Shown: one piece after another, positions 8,230 through 16,865 of the stretch
Layout: each line of letters begins with the position of its first letter
Position numbering within the stretch: the stretch's first letter is position 1
Source of the DNA: Campylobacter ureolyticus
Lineage (GTDB): Bacteria > Campylobacterota > Campylobacteria > Campylobacterales > Campylobacteraceae
NCBI RefSeq assembly: GCF_013372225.1
Contig: NZ_CP053832.1
Coordinates: 1,612,001-1,676,000, forward strand
Length of the DNA stretch: 64,000 nucleotides
Direction of reading: 5' to 3'
Position numbers and translations under genes: made by a program
Notes under the pieces: model-generated
The model's input: only the letters and a program-made list of their open reading frames with translations
What the model was told of the DNA's origin: nothing
Database searches by the model: none

Positions 8230-8784
8230 TTATTCACGATATTCAAGTTCAAGTTTTAAATCCATATTATTATTTTTTGCTATCATTTCAAAATATTCTT
8301 TTGAAATATTTTGTGTCATTTCAAGCATTTTTGGTTCATATTTTCGTAAAGTAGAATTTAAAGCTTCCAACATCTTTTTTTCTACATCGAACTCAGTTCC
8401 ATTTTCATCAATTGGGGAATATTTTTCTCTTCTTGTTTTTAAATGTGCTATTTTTCTATCTATTGAAATCTGCTCTGGTCTTGGAAGTTTTACATAAAGT
8501 ATTTTTTTATCACTGCCATAGACTTTTACTTTTATCTTATCAAGTGGATATCCGTAAAATATCCTAACATCATCAACTCTTACATAAAAATCATTACTTC
8601 TTATTAAATTTTTACTTGTATTTGTAAAGTCAATCCCATAAAAAGCCTCTAAATTTGACAAATAGCCCATATCTTTTAAAATTTGTGAATTTAATTTTTG
8701 TGTTAAAGCTTCATTTTCCTCACTATTAAAACAACCTGTAATTAAAAAAGAAATTATTAAAAATAAGCATAATCTAAATCTCAT
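8230..8784 (-). CDS. Putative lipoprotein, DUF4230-like
   Basis: A 184-residue protein with a lipoprotein signal (LITGC, lipidated Cys18). The body holds a YPLDKIKVKV segment followed by ILYVKLPRPEQISID, which resembles the DUF4230 pattern of a short strand pair followed by a Leu-Pro-x-Pro turn. A helical C-terminus follows (EALNSTLRKYEPKMLE). It is probably anchored in the inner or outer membrane facing the periplasm. It is the last gene of the operon that starts with the WYL regulator, and its ATG overlaps the preceding stop. The ribosome site is AAAGGAT. Function is unknown. Confidence 0.7.
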   Translation of the reverse strand: MRFRLCLFLIISFLITGCFNSEENEALTQKLNSQILKDMGYLSNLEAFYGIDFTNTSKNLIRSNDFYVRVDDVRIFYGYPLDKIKVKVYGSDKKILYVKLPRPEQISIDRKIAHLKTRREKYSPIDENGTEFDVEKKMLEALNSTLRKYEPKMLEMTQNISKEYFEMIAKNNNMDLKLELEYRE

Positions 8785-9038
8785 AAATTATCCTTTGCTT
8801 TATTTTGACTGGTCTGCATGTTGTTAGGGCAATAATTTTTCAAAAATGTAATCAGCATATTTTTACCATTTTTTGATATAGAATTTCCATAATTTTGATA
8901 TATATGTCTTCTTATTTCTATCTCACTTTTTGAACCATTTGCCTCTTTTATATCATATGAATCACACTCCGATCTCGTATATTTTCCATAAATTTCTGAT
9001 GAAACTGGATTTGTGGATATTATTTGTGGACTTGGCAA
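8781..9038 (-). CDS. Hypothetical protein, probably the C-terminal half of a frameshifted gene
   Basis: An 85-residue reading frame with no known domain. Read upstream of its first ATG, the same frame stays open to about 9112 and gives natural-looking sequence (GYKNIYEIFKKYENDIC). The frame therefore probably continues the 120-residue ORF upstream, with one base lost around 9105-9115. As an independent gene it would start inside the preceding ORF with no ribosome site. Its stop overlaps the lipoprotein start. Confidence 0.5.
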   Translation of the reverse strand: MPSPQIISTNPVSSEIYGKYTRSECDSYDIKEANGSKSEIEIRRHIYQNYGNSISKNGKNMLITFLKNYCPNNMQTSQNKAKDNL

Positions 9039-9382
9039 ATTTTCAATGTTGTCATTTTGACAAATATCATTTTCATATTTTTTGAAAATTTCATAAATAT
9101 TTTTGTAACCAAGTCAACTTCATAACGTCTAAGACAATAACCATCTGCCATATTAGGGTTATCGGAAAATAAAGTAAACCTATCCTTAAAAACAATAATT
9201 GGCACATAAGCAAAAGATGTAAATAGCGTATCGATTTTTTTACTTCCTCGCAGACTTACTTCCATACTTGTCTTTCCGATCTTTTTCATAAAATCAAAAA
9301 ACCCAAGCTTGAAGCTACCACTAAATATTATAGTAAAACCAAATGGGCTTTTGTTGAGATATCGAATAAAATATTTTTTCAT
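9020..9382 (-). CDS. Hypothetical protein, probably the N-terminal half of a frameshifted gene
   Basis: A 120-residue ORF that I do not recognise. Residues 1-90 look like a folded protein (SMEVSLRGSKKIDTL, then FAYVPIIVFKDRFTLF). The last 30 residues, rich in Lys, Met and Phe, look like out-of-frame reading, and the alternative frame there is more protein-like. It lies 12 bases after the 618-residue gene in the same operon. The ribosome site is weak, so translation may be coupled. Confidence 0.5.
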   Translation of the reverse strand: MKKYFIRYLNKSPFGFTIIFSGSFKLGFFDFMKKIGKTSMEVSLRGSKKIDTLFTSFAYVPIIVFKDRFTLFSDNPNMADGYCLRRYEVDLVTKIFMKFSKNMKMIFVKMTTLKICQVHK

Positions 9383-9394
9383 TTTTTTACTTTT

Positions 9395-11251
9395 TTAAAT
9401 TTTTATCACATTATCACTAAGCATTGCTTGGTCAAATTCTTTAAAGCTGATATACTTTAACTTCTGACCATAAACTCCATTGATTTGCACCAAACTATTT
9501 ATAAACAAAATTGAATTCGAACCAATGATTGCATTTTGCAAATCTTCAAATGAACTATCAAGCTTTAACTTCATATCTTTAAATTTTGTTTTTATAAGAG
9601 TTTCAAGCTTTTCGTTATCTTCTACGAGTTGTGGTAAAAACTCATCTATAACTTTTTCTATTTCAGCTCTTCTTTCTCTGCTTTTTATTAAATCTGCATA
9701 AACTCCGAATAAAGAATTTATAGCAGAATCAATAGCTCTTGTTCCAAGCACCACAGCAAAAGCTCCAACAACTATGGCTAAAATAGGTGCTACAAAAGAT
9801 GCAATCATAGGTGTTATGATAGGCGATAAAACAGCTTCTATTTTAGCTTCAAGACCAATAGATGAAATAATTGTAGTAAAAGAAAATAAAGCTTTTATAA
9901 TAGCACTTACTAAATCTCTATATGTTTTAGTTTTACCGGTTATAAAGTCATAAATAGCGTTATATATTGATTTTGCTGAACTTCTTAAATTCTTCCAAAT
10001 ATATTTGATTTTAACTGAAATTGATTTAAAAATTTGAGATAAAACCCCAACAATAGCATCAATACTGCCAAACCCAGCACCTCTTTTAAATGTGCTTTTA
10101 AAAGCTTCAATGACTTTTTTTATAAGTCTTTTTAATCTTTGAGTTATGGAAATTTTTTCTCCATTTTCGCTAAACATATCTTTTATCTCATAGATTGTTC
10201 CATTTGCAAGCGTGCTTAAAGCAACTACAACGCCATCGCTTGTGCCAACTGAGACTATATGAGAACTTGCAACCGCACTTTGAGTTAAAATAGCCGTGGT
10301 TTTTGGGTTATCACACATTAATCTATTTGCATAATTGCTTTTATTAAGTTTATCAAGTGCCATTTTTGCAGCTTTTTTTGTTTCTGGGTCTGTTTTTGGA
10401 TCATTAATCATTTCTTCTAAATTTTCTCTATGGCGTTTATAGTCATCAAATGGAACTTTTAAATCGATATCTTTGTCATTGCCAAATTCATCTTTACCGA
10501 TATATTTATATATAGGGTTTCCATTTTTATCAAGCTTATCTGTCATTTTTTTTCTATAGCAAATATTTCCGTTTTTATCTCTTTTAAAATTTCCATCTTT
10601 GTCTCTTTTGGGAATTTTTATCTCATTTCCATTTTCATCAAGTTCAGGTGTTTGTTCTTTAGCTAGCAAAACTTTGGTATTATTGCTAGCTTTAAGCTGT
10701 TGCCTGTTAACAATATTTCCATCTTCATCGTAAGTTACTAAATCAGTTTCTGTATCACATTTTGTGAAACTGCCAAAATTATCATTTCCATTTAAAACAT
10801 CATCTACCTCGTCACTATAATTTCGCATGATATGATCAAATTTGGCTCTATCTTCTTCATTTAATTTTTCAAGCTTTTTTCTATCTTTAATGAGCTCAGC
10901 TGCATTTCTAATATCATGTATAGTATCTGTAGTATAAGTTTTATCTCCTTTATTTAAAAAAGCGTTATTTACGTTTTGAAATCCTTCTTCAAGGGTCTCA
11001 TACATATAACCACGATATGTGCTTTTTCCTTTTTTTAACTTTTGATCATATGTTTTGTCCGTATCATCATCTTTTAATTCTGGCGTAAGCATTCCTTTTT
11101 TTCTATCGTGCTGATAAATTGTATTATTTGTCATAGTTACACTTGCACCATAAGCATTATAAGTGCTAAAACTAAAAATATTTAAGCCAACTCTTGCTAG
11201 GGTTTGCGTTCCTATCTCATCTATAACTTCTTCATAAATTGGTTTTGACAT
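9395..11251 (-). CDS. Unrecognised 618-residue protein with C-terminal membrane region
   Basis: I do not recognise a family. The N-terminal 350 residues are soluble and charged. They include a run of Asp-x-Asn-Gly-Asn/Lys units (about 175-270) resembling calcium-binding or wall-type turns. A basic amphipathic stretch (about 365-440) follows, then a long hydrophobic segment near 470-520 (ITPMIASFVAPILAIVVG), then a helical soluble tail. The layout suggests a membrane-inserting or pore-forming protein, but this is inference. No signal peptide is present. A good AAGGA precedes the ATG. It lies between the glycine-rich membrane protein and small unknowns in the WYL operon. Confidence 0.72.
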   Translation of the reverse strand: MSKPIYEEVIDEIGTQTLARVGLNIFSFSTYNAYGASVTMTNNTIYQHDRKKGMLTPELKDDDTDKTYDQKLKKGKSTYRGYMYETLEEGFQNVNNAFLNKGDKTYTTDTIHDIRNAAELIKDRKKLEKLNEEDRAKFDHIMRNYSDEVDDVLNGNDNFGSFTKCDTETDLVTYDEDGNIVNRQQLKASNNTKVLLAKEQTPELDENGNEIKIPKRDKDGNFKRDKNGNICYRKKMTDKLDKNGNPIYKYIGKDEFGNDKDIDLKVPFDDYKRHRENLEEMINDPKTDPETKKAAKMALDKLNKSNYANRLMCDNPKTTAILTQSAVASSHIVSVGTSDGVVVALSTLANGTIYEIKDMFSENGEKISITQRLKRLIKKVIEAFKSTFKRGAGFGSIDAIVGVLSQIFKSISVKIKYIWKNLRSSAKSIYNAIYDFITGKTKTYRDLVSAIIKALFSFTTIISSIGLEAKIEAVLSPIITPMIASFVAPILAIVVGAFAVVLGTRAIDSAINSLFGVYADLIKSRERRAEIEKVIDEFLPQLVEDNEKLETLIKTKFKDMKLKLDSSFEDLQNAIIGSNSILFINSLVQINGVYGQKLKYISFKEFDQAMLSDNVIKI

Positions 11252-11292
11252 CTTAAATTCCTTGTAAATTTATAAGTGGCAAAAGCCACTTA

Positions 11293-12321
11293 TTATTTAT
11301 ATTTTTCATCTATTTCGATAATTTTTTCAAGCATTCTTTCAGCTTTTCTCCTTGTTTTTCTTGCTTCTATTTCTATTTCTCCTTTTTCATCCATCAAAGG
11401 AACACTGATTAAATTTTTAATACTTTGCGCCATAAGAAGCGAGTGATGAACGAGAGTTTTTTCTTTTTCATCATATGCTTTATAGTTATCGTTTTTAGCA
11501 ACTAAAGCATCTAAATTATTTATCATTGTATTAAAATAAAAAACTAATTTTTCTATGGTATTTTTTAATCTATCTGTTAGCTTGGAAACTTTTTCTAATT
11601 GCAAAATAATAGTTTTATTGCTCTCTTCGATAGCCCTTGCTTTGTTTAAATTTGTATAAGCATCATTTTTTGCTTTTTCAGCACTTGAAGCCATAACCCA
11701 ACCAGCCACAGCAAGAGCAGGTCCTGCCACAAGACCACCCAAAACCATAGTTCCGCCTGCTATTCCAAGACCACCACTTGCCAAACTTCCGCCACCAAGC
11801 CATGCAAGAGTTGCATTTGTAGCAGCAGCTCCACTTAAAGTGCTTATTGCAGTACCGGTTGATGCAGTTGCCAAAAGCCCAACTCCACCATATGCACCAA
11901 ATCCAGCCAATGCACCGGCTCCTAGACTTGTAACTCCACCACCTAAAAGTGATTTCATATTTAAAACATCTGTTTTTAACTTTTCAAACTCTTTCATATC
12001 TACTACAAAATCATCATCTTTGGAGACACTATTTTCAAATTCAATATTTTTAATTTTTTCGAAAATATTAAAATACCTTAAAAGAACAGAGTTAAAAATT
12101 TTTATTTTATACTCGCCAAACTCTTTAATATCACTGTTTGTTTTTTCTCTTTGATTATCTAAACTTTTTTGGCTTTCTTCAAAAACATCTTCTGCTCTTC
12201 TATTTAGTCTTTGTGCTTCTCCACTATCTTGTATGGCGTCATATCCCTTTTTAACTCCAAAGCCTGCTGTAACTGCTGCTAGACCTCCAAGAATAATTGG
12301 AACTAAGAATGGTGCTGGCAT
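11293..12321 (-). CDS. Glycine-rich membrane protein flanked by coiled coils
   Basis: A 342-residue protein. A short N-terminal hydrophobic segment (LVPIILGGLAAVTAGFG) is followed by a helical, charged region (about 30-115). Next comes a long Gly/Ala/Ser-rich hydrophobic stretch (about 125-210) of the glycine-zipper kind. A second long coiled-coil half (about 215-342) ends in Lys/Arg/Glu. Glycine zippers of this length flanked by helices occur in pore-forming and channel proteins. No family can be named. It sits in the WYL operon and shares its charged-helix and hydrophobic-core style with the 618-residue neighbour. Confidence 0.72.
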   Translation of the reverse strand: MPAPFLVPIILGGLAAVTAGFGVKKGYDAIQDSGEAQRLNRRAEDVFEESQKSLDNQREKTNSDIKEFGEYKIKIFNSVLLRYFNIFEKIKNIEFENSVSKDDDFVVDMKEFEKLKTDVLNMKSLLGGGVTSLGAGALAGFGAYGGVGLLATASTGTAISTLSGAAATNATLAWLGGGSLASGGLGIAGGTMVLGGLVAGPALAVAGWVMASSAEKAKNDAYTNLNKARAIEESNKTIILQLEKVSKLTDRLKNTIEKLVFYFNTMINNLDALVAKNDNYKAYDEKEKTLVHHSLLMAQSIKNLISVPLMDEKGEIEIEARKTRRKAERMLEKIIEIDEKYK

Positions 12322-12324
12322 TTT

Positions 12325-12606
12325 TTATCCTTTATTATAAATTTCTTTTAATTTTTCACAAGATAAGGCGTTTAAATTCAGATACTCCTCTTTACTCATA
12401 AATTTGTAAAAAACCTTTTTAAACATCTCATCAACTCTACAAATATCAGGTCTTTTGTCATAAATTTTGCATAAATTTGAAGTTTTATCTAAATTTATGC
12501 AACTTTCATCATCAAGCATAAAATTTTCTAACTCTTTTATGCCTTTAATGTGCCGACAACAAAGACCACATTTATCACACTCAAACACAAATCTAGCTTT
12601 TAACAC
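12325..12606 (-). CDS. YkgJ-type CxxCxxCC cysteine-cluster protein
   Basis: A 93-residue protein with Cys10, Cys13, Cys16 and Cys17 (CDKCGLCC) followed by Cys36, Cys46 and Cys56 (RPDICR). This is the pattern of the YkgJ/CxxCxxCC family (PF03692), thought to bind zinc or iron. It begins with a GTG that overlaps the end of the upstream TerB-like gene. The first ATG would fall after the first four cysteines, so the GTG is clearly right. It ends three bases before the glycine-rich membrane gene. In this operon it may be a redox or metal-sensing partner, which is inference. Confidence 0.8.
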   Translation of the reverse strand: MLKARFVFECDKCGLCCRHIKGIKELENFMLDDESCINLDKTSNLCKIYDKRPDICRVDEMFKKVFYKFMSKEEYLNLNALSCEKLKEIYNKG

Positions 12607-13009
12607 TACTTATAATTTTTACTGCATTATTTATATGTGAAGCTGTATTTATAGCCCAATTGTTAAGTGTCATGATCTTTTCATCTGATAAATTTAACTT
12701 CTCTTCTAATCTACTTTTTATATCATTTGTAAGCTTACTAGGGATTAGATTTATGAGCATCAAAAACTCAATATAAAAGTTAATATCAGCATTTTCTAAT
12801 AAATCTAAAATTTCATCTTCAAACTCATCTTTATCATCTTTTAAAGATAAAATATCTTGGCATTCATCTGAAATCTCATTTACATCAAGAGATAAACCGC
12901 TTTCACAAATATAACTCTCAATAATATTGCTATCATCATAAATGATTCCAGCAAGTTTTATAAAATTTTCTTTTAGCTTGTCATCTTTAAATTTATTCAA
13001 AAACATCAT
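12593..13009 (-). CDS. Divergent TerB-like protein
   Basis: A 138-residue, acidic, all-helical protein. It opens with MFLNKFKDDKLKENFIKLAG, which closely parallels the start of the next gene upstream (MFLNQLKDDSKKAFLDLALI), so the two look like ancient paralogues. The upstream gene has the TerB pattern; this copy has drifted and lost the acidic ADENLD-type motif. ATG-ATG at 13009/13006 follows AAAGGATAT; either could be used. It overlaps both neighbours by a few bases, implying coupled translation. Confidence 0.68.
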   Translation of the reverse strand: MMFLNKFKDDKLKENFIKLAGIIYDDSNIIESYICESGLSLDVNEISDECQDILSLKDDKDEFEDEILDLLENADINFYIEFLMLINLIPSKLTNDIKSRLEEKLNLSDEKIMTLNNWAINTASHINNAVKIISSVKS

Positions 13010-13503
13010 ATATCCTTTTTAATTAATTTAAGCATATTCATTTGAGATACTAAAGCTCTTGCACTATTTTCTAAAACCGGTAAAAGAACTTCTCCTCCAG
13101 CTCCTCTAAATAGATTTAGAGTGTTACTAGAAATATAACTTGCTGCACTCTCTAGAATCTTCTTTTCAAGCTTGAGAATGATATCTTTCTCAATCTCATC
13201 AAAAGAATTATCTGCATAAATCATCGCAAATAATTCAAAATAGACTATAATTAGCTCTTTTGGGGTAAAATTATTAAAAATATCTGTCAATTCTTGTTTG
13301 TATTTTTCAATATCATTTTTATACAAATCAACAATATAATCCGCCTTGTATGTCTTTGTAGGCTTAGCAATCCCCATTTCGTTGCAGTAAATTTCTAAAA
13401 TTTCCGCTTCTTTATTGTCTAAATTTTCATCGGCCTTAGCACAAATTAAAGCCAAATCCAAAAACGCCTTTTTTGAATCATCTTTTAACTGATTTAAAAA
13501 CAT
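13006..13503 (-). CDS. TerB-like domain protein
   Basis: A 165-residue, mostly helical protein. The N-terminal segment LALICAKADENLDNKEAEIL has the TerB/DnaJ-associated pattern of a helix, an acidic D-x-x-x-D loop and a second helix. A second acidic element (MIYADNSFDEIEKDII) appears about 85 residues later, as TerB folds have. TerB domains are metal-binding, membrane-associated modules found in stress and conflict operons. The start follows AAAGGAG and overlaps the WYL regulator's last codons, so the two are translated together. Confidence 0.75.
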   Translation of the reverse strand: MFLNQLKDDSKKAFLDLALICAKADENLDNKEAEILEIYCNEMGIAKPTKTYKADYIVDLYKNDIEKYKQELTDIFNNFTPKELIIVYFELFAMIYADNSFDEIEKDIILKLEKKILESAASYISSNTLNLFRGAGGEVLLPVLENSARALVSQMNMLKLIKKDI

Positions 13504-14380
13504 TGCTTCTCCTTTTTTAAATAATTTTTTATATTTTTTAATAACTCGTCTTTTAAATAAAGTGGTTCTAAAATGCTAATATGTGGTATCCAATAGCTTA
13601 TAATCCCCAAAATATCTGGTATAAAACTAGCCTTTGTCTTGATGATGATATCTCCATCTTCAAGCTCTTTGATGGTTTGTTGATTTGGAAAAACAGCTCT
13701 TCTTGTTATAAATTCTTTTATTTGTTTATCAACTTTTAGTCTTATATTTACTGGGTTTGCTGAGATGAAAGTATGGTGATTGTCCTCAATAAATTTTGTT
13801 ATTTTTGCATTTTTATTAAAATGTTTAGAGATTTGTAAATTTGATATTTTTCCTAGTGAGAAATTTTTTATAATATCGCCGTCAGTTGCTATAAGATACC
13901 AAATACCGTTTAAATTTATAAGTTTATAGGGATTGACATCTCTATTTTTGTTATTATATGTGAAATTTAATGTCTGATTTTCTACAATAGCGTTTTGAAT
14001 TTCATCAAAAAAGTTTTTATCTATTTTTTCATAGTTAAAACCTTTTACAAAGTTATCCTCGTTTAAGTTGTCGATGCTTGGATAAAGTCCAAAAACACCA
14101 CTTTTTTTACTAAAATTTATAAAATCATAATTTTTTAAATTTGAATTATCTGATAAAAAATATTTGCCATTTTTACAGACAATAGGAAGATGAATAAGCC
14201 TTTTATTTAAATCTGTTCTAATGGTTCTAGTTGTGACATTAAACTCATCTGCAAGCTCATCTATATCAAGTTTTTCGCCGCACAGCAAAAGAGTGATAAT
14301 CCTAGCAATTCGTATGCCAAGTTTATCATAATCGCTTTTTAGCGACCCCCCCCAACATCTTTTTTGAGTTTAACTATCAT
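13494..14380 (-). CDS. WYL-domain HTH regulator, phase-variable, out of frame in this sequence
   Basis: The C-terminal 264 codons encode a winged-helix segment (LADEFNVTTRTIRTDLN) and a WYL domain (WYLIATDGD, with NPYKLINLNG before it). Such regulators sense ligands and often control defence or stress operons. The natural N-terminus (SDYDKLGIRIARIITLLLC) lies upstream in the same frame but has no start there. An ATG at 14380 leads MIVKLKKDV into a run of eight Gs. With eight, translation stops after 13 residues. With nine, it reads through into the YDKLGIRIAR helix and the whole protein. As written the gene is OFF, apart from a possible internal TTG at 14288 inside the HTH. First gene of its operon. 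Confidence 0.85.
14346..14353. repeat. Poly-C/G tract (8) in the WYL regulator
   Basis: Eight Cs on the plus strand, G8 in the coding sense, codons 10-12 of the regulator. It is the only homopolymeric G/C tract of this length in the AT-rich window. Tracts of 8 or more G/C are the usual slipped-strand switch in Campylobacter. Confidence 0.9.
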
Positions 14381-14408
14381 TTTCCATCTTTAGAATAAAT
14401 TTTCACTA

Positions 14409-14414
14409 ATTATA
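14409..14414 (-). promoter_or_regulatory. Promoter -10 of the WYL operon
   Basis: Reads TTTTGATATAAT on the minus strand, a textbook Campylobacter -10, ending 29 bases before the ATG at 14380. It implies the operon is transcribed separately from the hemN-like gene upstream. Confidence 0.65.
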
Positions 14415-14477
14415 TCAAAACATATTGAAAAGATGCTTCATTTTTAAATTTAAATGTAAGATTAATATATTTTAAAA

Positions 14478-15821
14478 TTATGCTGTGGCAATTTTATCTT
14501 CGCCAACCTTTAAATCGTTATCATACTCCATAACTCTTAGTTTTTTACTTGATTTTACTTTTGCATCATCTCTAAATGCAGCTCTTACTTTATCCATACC
14601 AGTATAAAATTCTTTCATTAAAACCATTGCAAGATAGCTTCCAAACTCAGTTGGTTTTATGACTCCGTTTTCTTCATAAATAGCATTTACAAGTTTTAAT
14701 AAATTTATTTCTAAAAATAGTTCTTTTTTAATGTTTGTTTCATTTTGAGCATTAAAACTAGCAATATCAACACTTCCATCAAAGAGTTTTGTCAAAAATA
14801 CATATTGAATTCTTTCTTTTTTATTAAAATCACAAACAGCAATAACAGGGCTTTTTTTAGATTTTATCCTATTGGAATATTCCTCTAAATTAAAAGCATT
14901 TACCAAAAGTCTACCATTTAAAAAGCTAAATGCCCCACTTCCAACACCCACATACTCAGCATTTGAGCCAACATACTCATCAACTAAATTTGAACTTTGT
15001 TTAGAAAATGCCCAAGCGTTACTTGCGTGATAATGTTTAAATTCTTCTTTTATGATTTTGTAAAATTCCCACTCTCTATCATCATCACTAACTCCCAAAG
15101 TTTTAGCAATTGCCTCTCTCGTGATAGGAGATTTCATTAATGGATAAAATGTAATTTGCTGTGGAGCAAGTTTTTTAGCTATATTTATATCACTTAAAAG
15201 TTGTTCTTTTGTTTGAAATGGAAAATTAAAAATTAAATCCAAACTTAAAGTTGGAAGAATATCAATCGCACGACTTAATTTCTCTATTAAAACCTCTTGT
15301 GATCCAAATTTATTATATCTTGAAACTTTTTTTAATATATCATTATCAAAGCTTTGAACTCCAACACTTAGTCTATCAATATAACCTTTAAATCTTTCTA
15401 AGGTTTTTGGCTCAATGTGGTTTGGATCACTTTCTGATGAAATCTCTTCTATGCTAAAAAGTTTTTTTGCTAAATCTAGCGTTTTTAAAAGCTCATCTTC
15501 ATCTATTAAGGTAGTTCCGCCACCCACATACATCGAAGTAAAATCATAACCAGCTTCTTTTATTTGCTTTAACTCTTGTCTTAAATTTACAAAATAATCT
15601 TTGCATAAATTTGCTTCAAATTTGTATTTGTGAAATGAACAATATGGACAAAAAACATGGCAAAATGGCACATGTGCATAAAGCATATATTTTTTATCTT
15701 TACTTGGAATTTTTTCTATATTTTCATTTGTAATGTCTATGTTTAGGCTTTTGTAAAGAGCTTTTTGCATTTTATTATGTGCGTAATTTACAGCTTTTTC
15801 CTGTGCAAAATTTAATAACAT
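14478..15821 (-). CDS. HemN-like radical SAM protein (coproporphyrinogen III oxidase family)
   Basis: A 447-residue radical-SAM protein. Cys54, Cys58 and Cys61 (CHVFCPYC) bind the 4Fe-4S cluster, and MYVGGGTT and SSESDPNHIEP follow as in the HemN family. Length and sequence resemble the additional HemN-like protein of C. jejuni (Cj0363c type) rather than HemW, which is about 350 residues. Possible roles are oxygen-independent coproporphyrinogen oxidation or a related heme reaction; the sequence alone does not decide. The ATG follows AGGAC. It is a single gene, with 2-hydroxyacid dehydrogenase ending 100 bp upstream behind a terminator. Confidence 0.85.
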   Translation of the reverse strand: MLLNFAQEKAVNYAHNKMQKALYKSLNIDITNENIEKIPSKDKKYMLYAHVPFCHVFCPYCSFHKYKFEANLCKDYFVNLRQELKQIKEAGYDFTSMYVGGGTTLIDEDELLKTLDLAKKLFSIEEISSESDPNHIEPKTLERFKGYIDRLSVGVQSFDNDILKKVSRYNKFGSQEVLIEKLSRAIDILPTLSLDLIFNFPFQTKEQLLSDINIAKKLAPQQITFYPLMKSPITREAIAKTLGVSDDDREWEFYKIIKEEFKHYHASNAWAFSKQSSNLVDEYVGSNAEYVGVGSGAFSFLNGRLLVNAFNLEEYSNRIKSKKSPVIAVCDFNKKERIQYVFLTKLFDGSVDIASFNAQNETNIKKELFLEINLLKLVNAIYEENGVIKPTEFGSYLAMVLMKEFYTGMDKVRAAFRDDAKVKSSKKLRVMEYDNDLKVGEDKIATA

Positions 15822-15903
15822 TTCTTAAAGTCCTCTTGATAATATAATTAATTTAATTTGTTAAGTTTAGCATAATAAAATTAAGGTTTTATTAACAAAT
15901 AAC

Positions 15904-15928
15904 GATAGATAAAACAAATTTATCTATC
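15904..15928 (-). terminator. Probable terminator of the dehydrogenase operon
   Basis: A 10-bp stem (GATAGATAAA/TTTATCTATC) with a 5-base loop, spanning the stop codon of the 2-hydroxyacid dehydrogenase. It is followed on the minus strand by a moderately T-rich stretch. Confidence 0.5.
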
Positions 15929-16862
15929 TATTTTTTAAAAAATTTTCTATATTTAAAGATATTTTTTTAATAAGCAAATCTCTAGCCGTTTTACTTCCCC
16001 ATGCCACATGCGGAGTTATTAAAACATTATTTTTATTTTTTACATTTAAAAGCGGATGATTTTTAATCATTGGCTCAACTTCAAGCACGTCCAAAATAGC
16101 TTTTATATCTTTTTCATCAACCGCCTTAGCAAGAGCTTTTTCATCAACTATTCCACCTCTTCCAAAGTTCATTAAAACAGCACCATTTTTCATTTTATTA
16201 AGTTCGTTTTCGCCAATTAGATTTTTTGTATTTTCATTAAGTGGAGCGTGGATTGATATGATATCAAAGTTTTTAAGCATTTCATCTAGCGAAATACTCT
16301 TAAACTCATCATTTTTATTTTTGCCACTTGTTGAATAATATGCAACTTCTGCGCCAAAGCTTTTTGCTATTCTTGCAACGCCTCGACCTATTTCTCCAAG
16401 ACCAATAATTCCAAATTTTTTACCATAAATTTCAACTATTGGCTTATCTAAATTTGTAAAAATTTCACTTTTTGCCCATTTTCCACTTTTTACATAATCA
16501 CTATAAAAAATTGTATTATTTAAAAGTGTGAATAAACTTGCAAAAGTTTGTTGAATAACGCTATTTGTCGAGTATCCTGCAACATTTTTTACCTCTATTT
16601 TAAGCTCTTTTGCAGCTTTTAAATCGACATTATTCATCCCAGTTGCACTTATGCAAATCAACTTTAAATTTGTTTTTTGCATAATTTCTTTTGTTATTAA
16701 AACCTTATTTGTTATCACAATATCAGCATCTTTTAATCTTTCAATTACCAAATTAGGATCTAAATTTGAAGTGTTATCATAGCTTTTAAACTCACCAAAT
16801 TTATTAAATATACCTAAATCAATATCACCCAAAGTAAGAGCATCCAAACAAACTATTTTCAT
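15924..16862 (-). CDS. D-2-hydroxyacid dehydrogenase, NAD-dependent
   Basis: A 312-residue enzyme of the D-isomer 2-hydroxyacid dehydrogenase family, which reduces 2-oxoacids with NAD(P)H in the cytoplasm. The Rossmann loop is GIIGLGEIGRG (about 151-161). The catalytic set is Arg235 (NFGRGG), Glu263 (EVEP) and His285 (TPHVAWGS). The N-terminal substrate domain ends with SATGMNNVD. Substrate is unknown; hydroxypyruvate/glycerate or lactate types are both possible. It follows the glutathionylspermidine-synthase-like gene by three bases, so they form an operon. Confidence 0.92.
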   Translation of the reverse strand: MKIVCLDALTLGDIDLGIFNKFGEFKSYDNTSNLDPNLVIERLKDADIVITNKVLITKEIMQKTNLKLICISATGMNNVDLKAAKELKIEVKNVAGYSTNSVIQQTFASLFTLLNNTIFYSDYVKSGKWAKSEIFTNLDKPIVEIYGKKFGIIGLGEIGRGVARIAKSFGAEVAYYSTSGKNKNDEFKSISLDEMLKNFDIISIHAPLNENTKNLIGENELNKMKNGAVLMNFGRGGIVDEKALAKAVDEKDIKAILDVLEVEPMIKNHPLLNVKNKNNVLITPHVAWGSKTARDLLIKKISLNIENFLKNR

Positions 16863-16865
16863 TTC

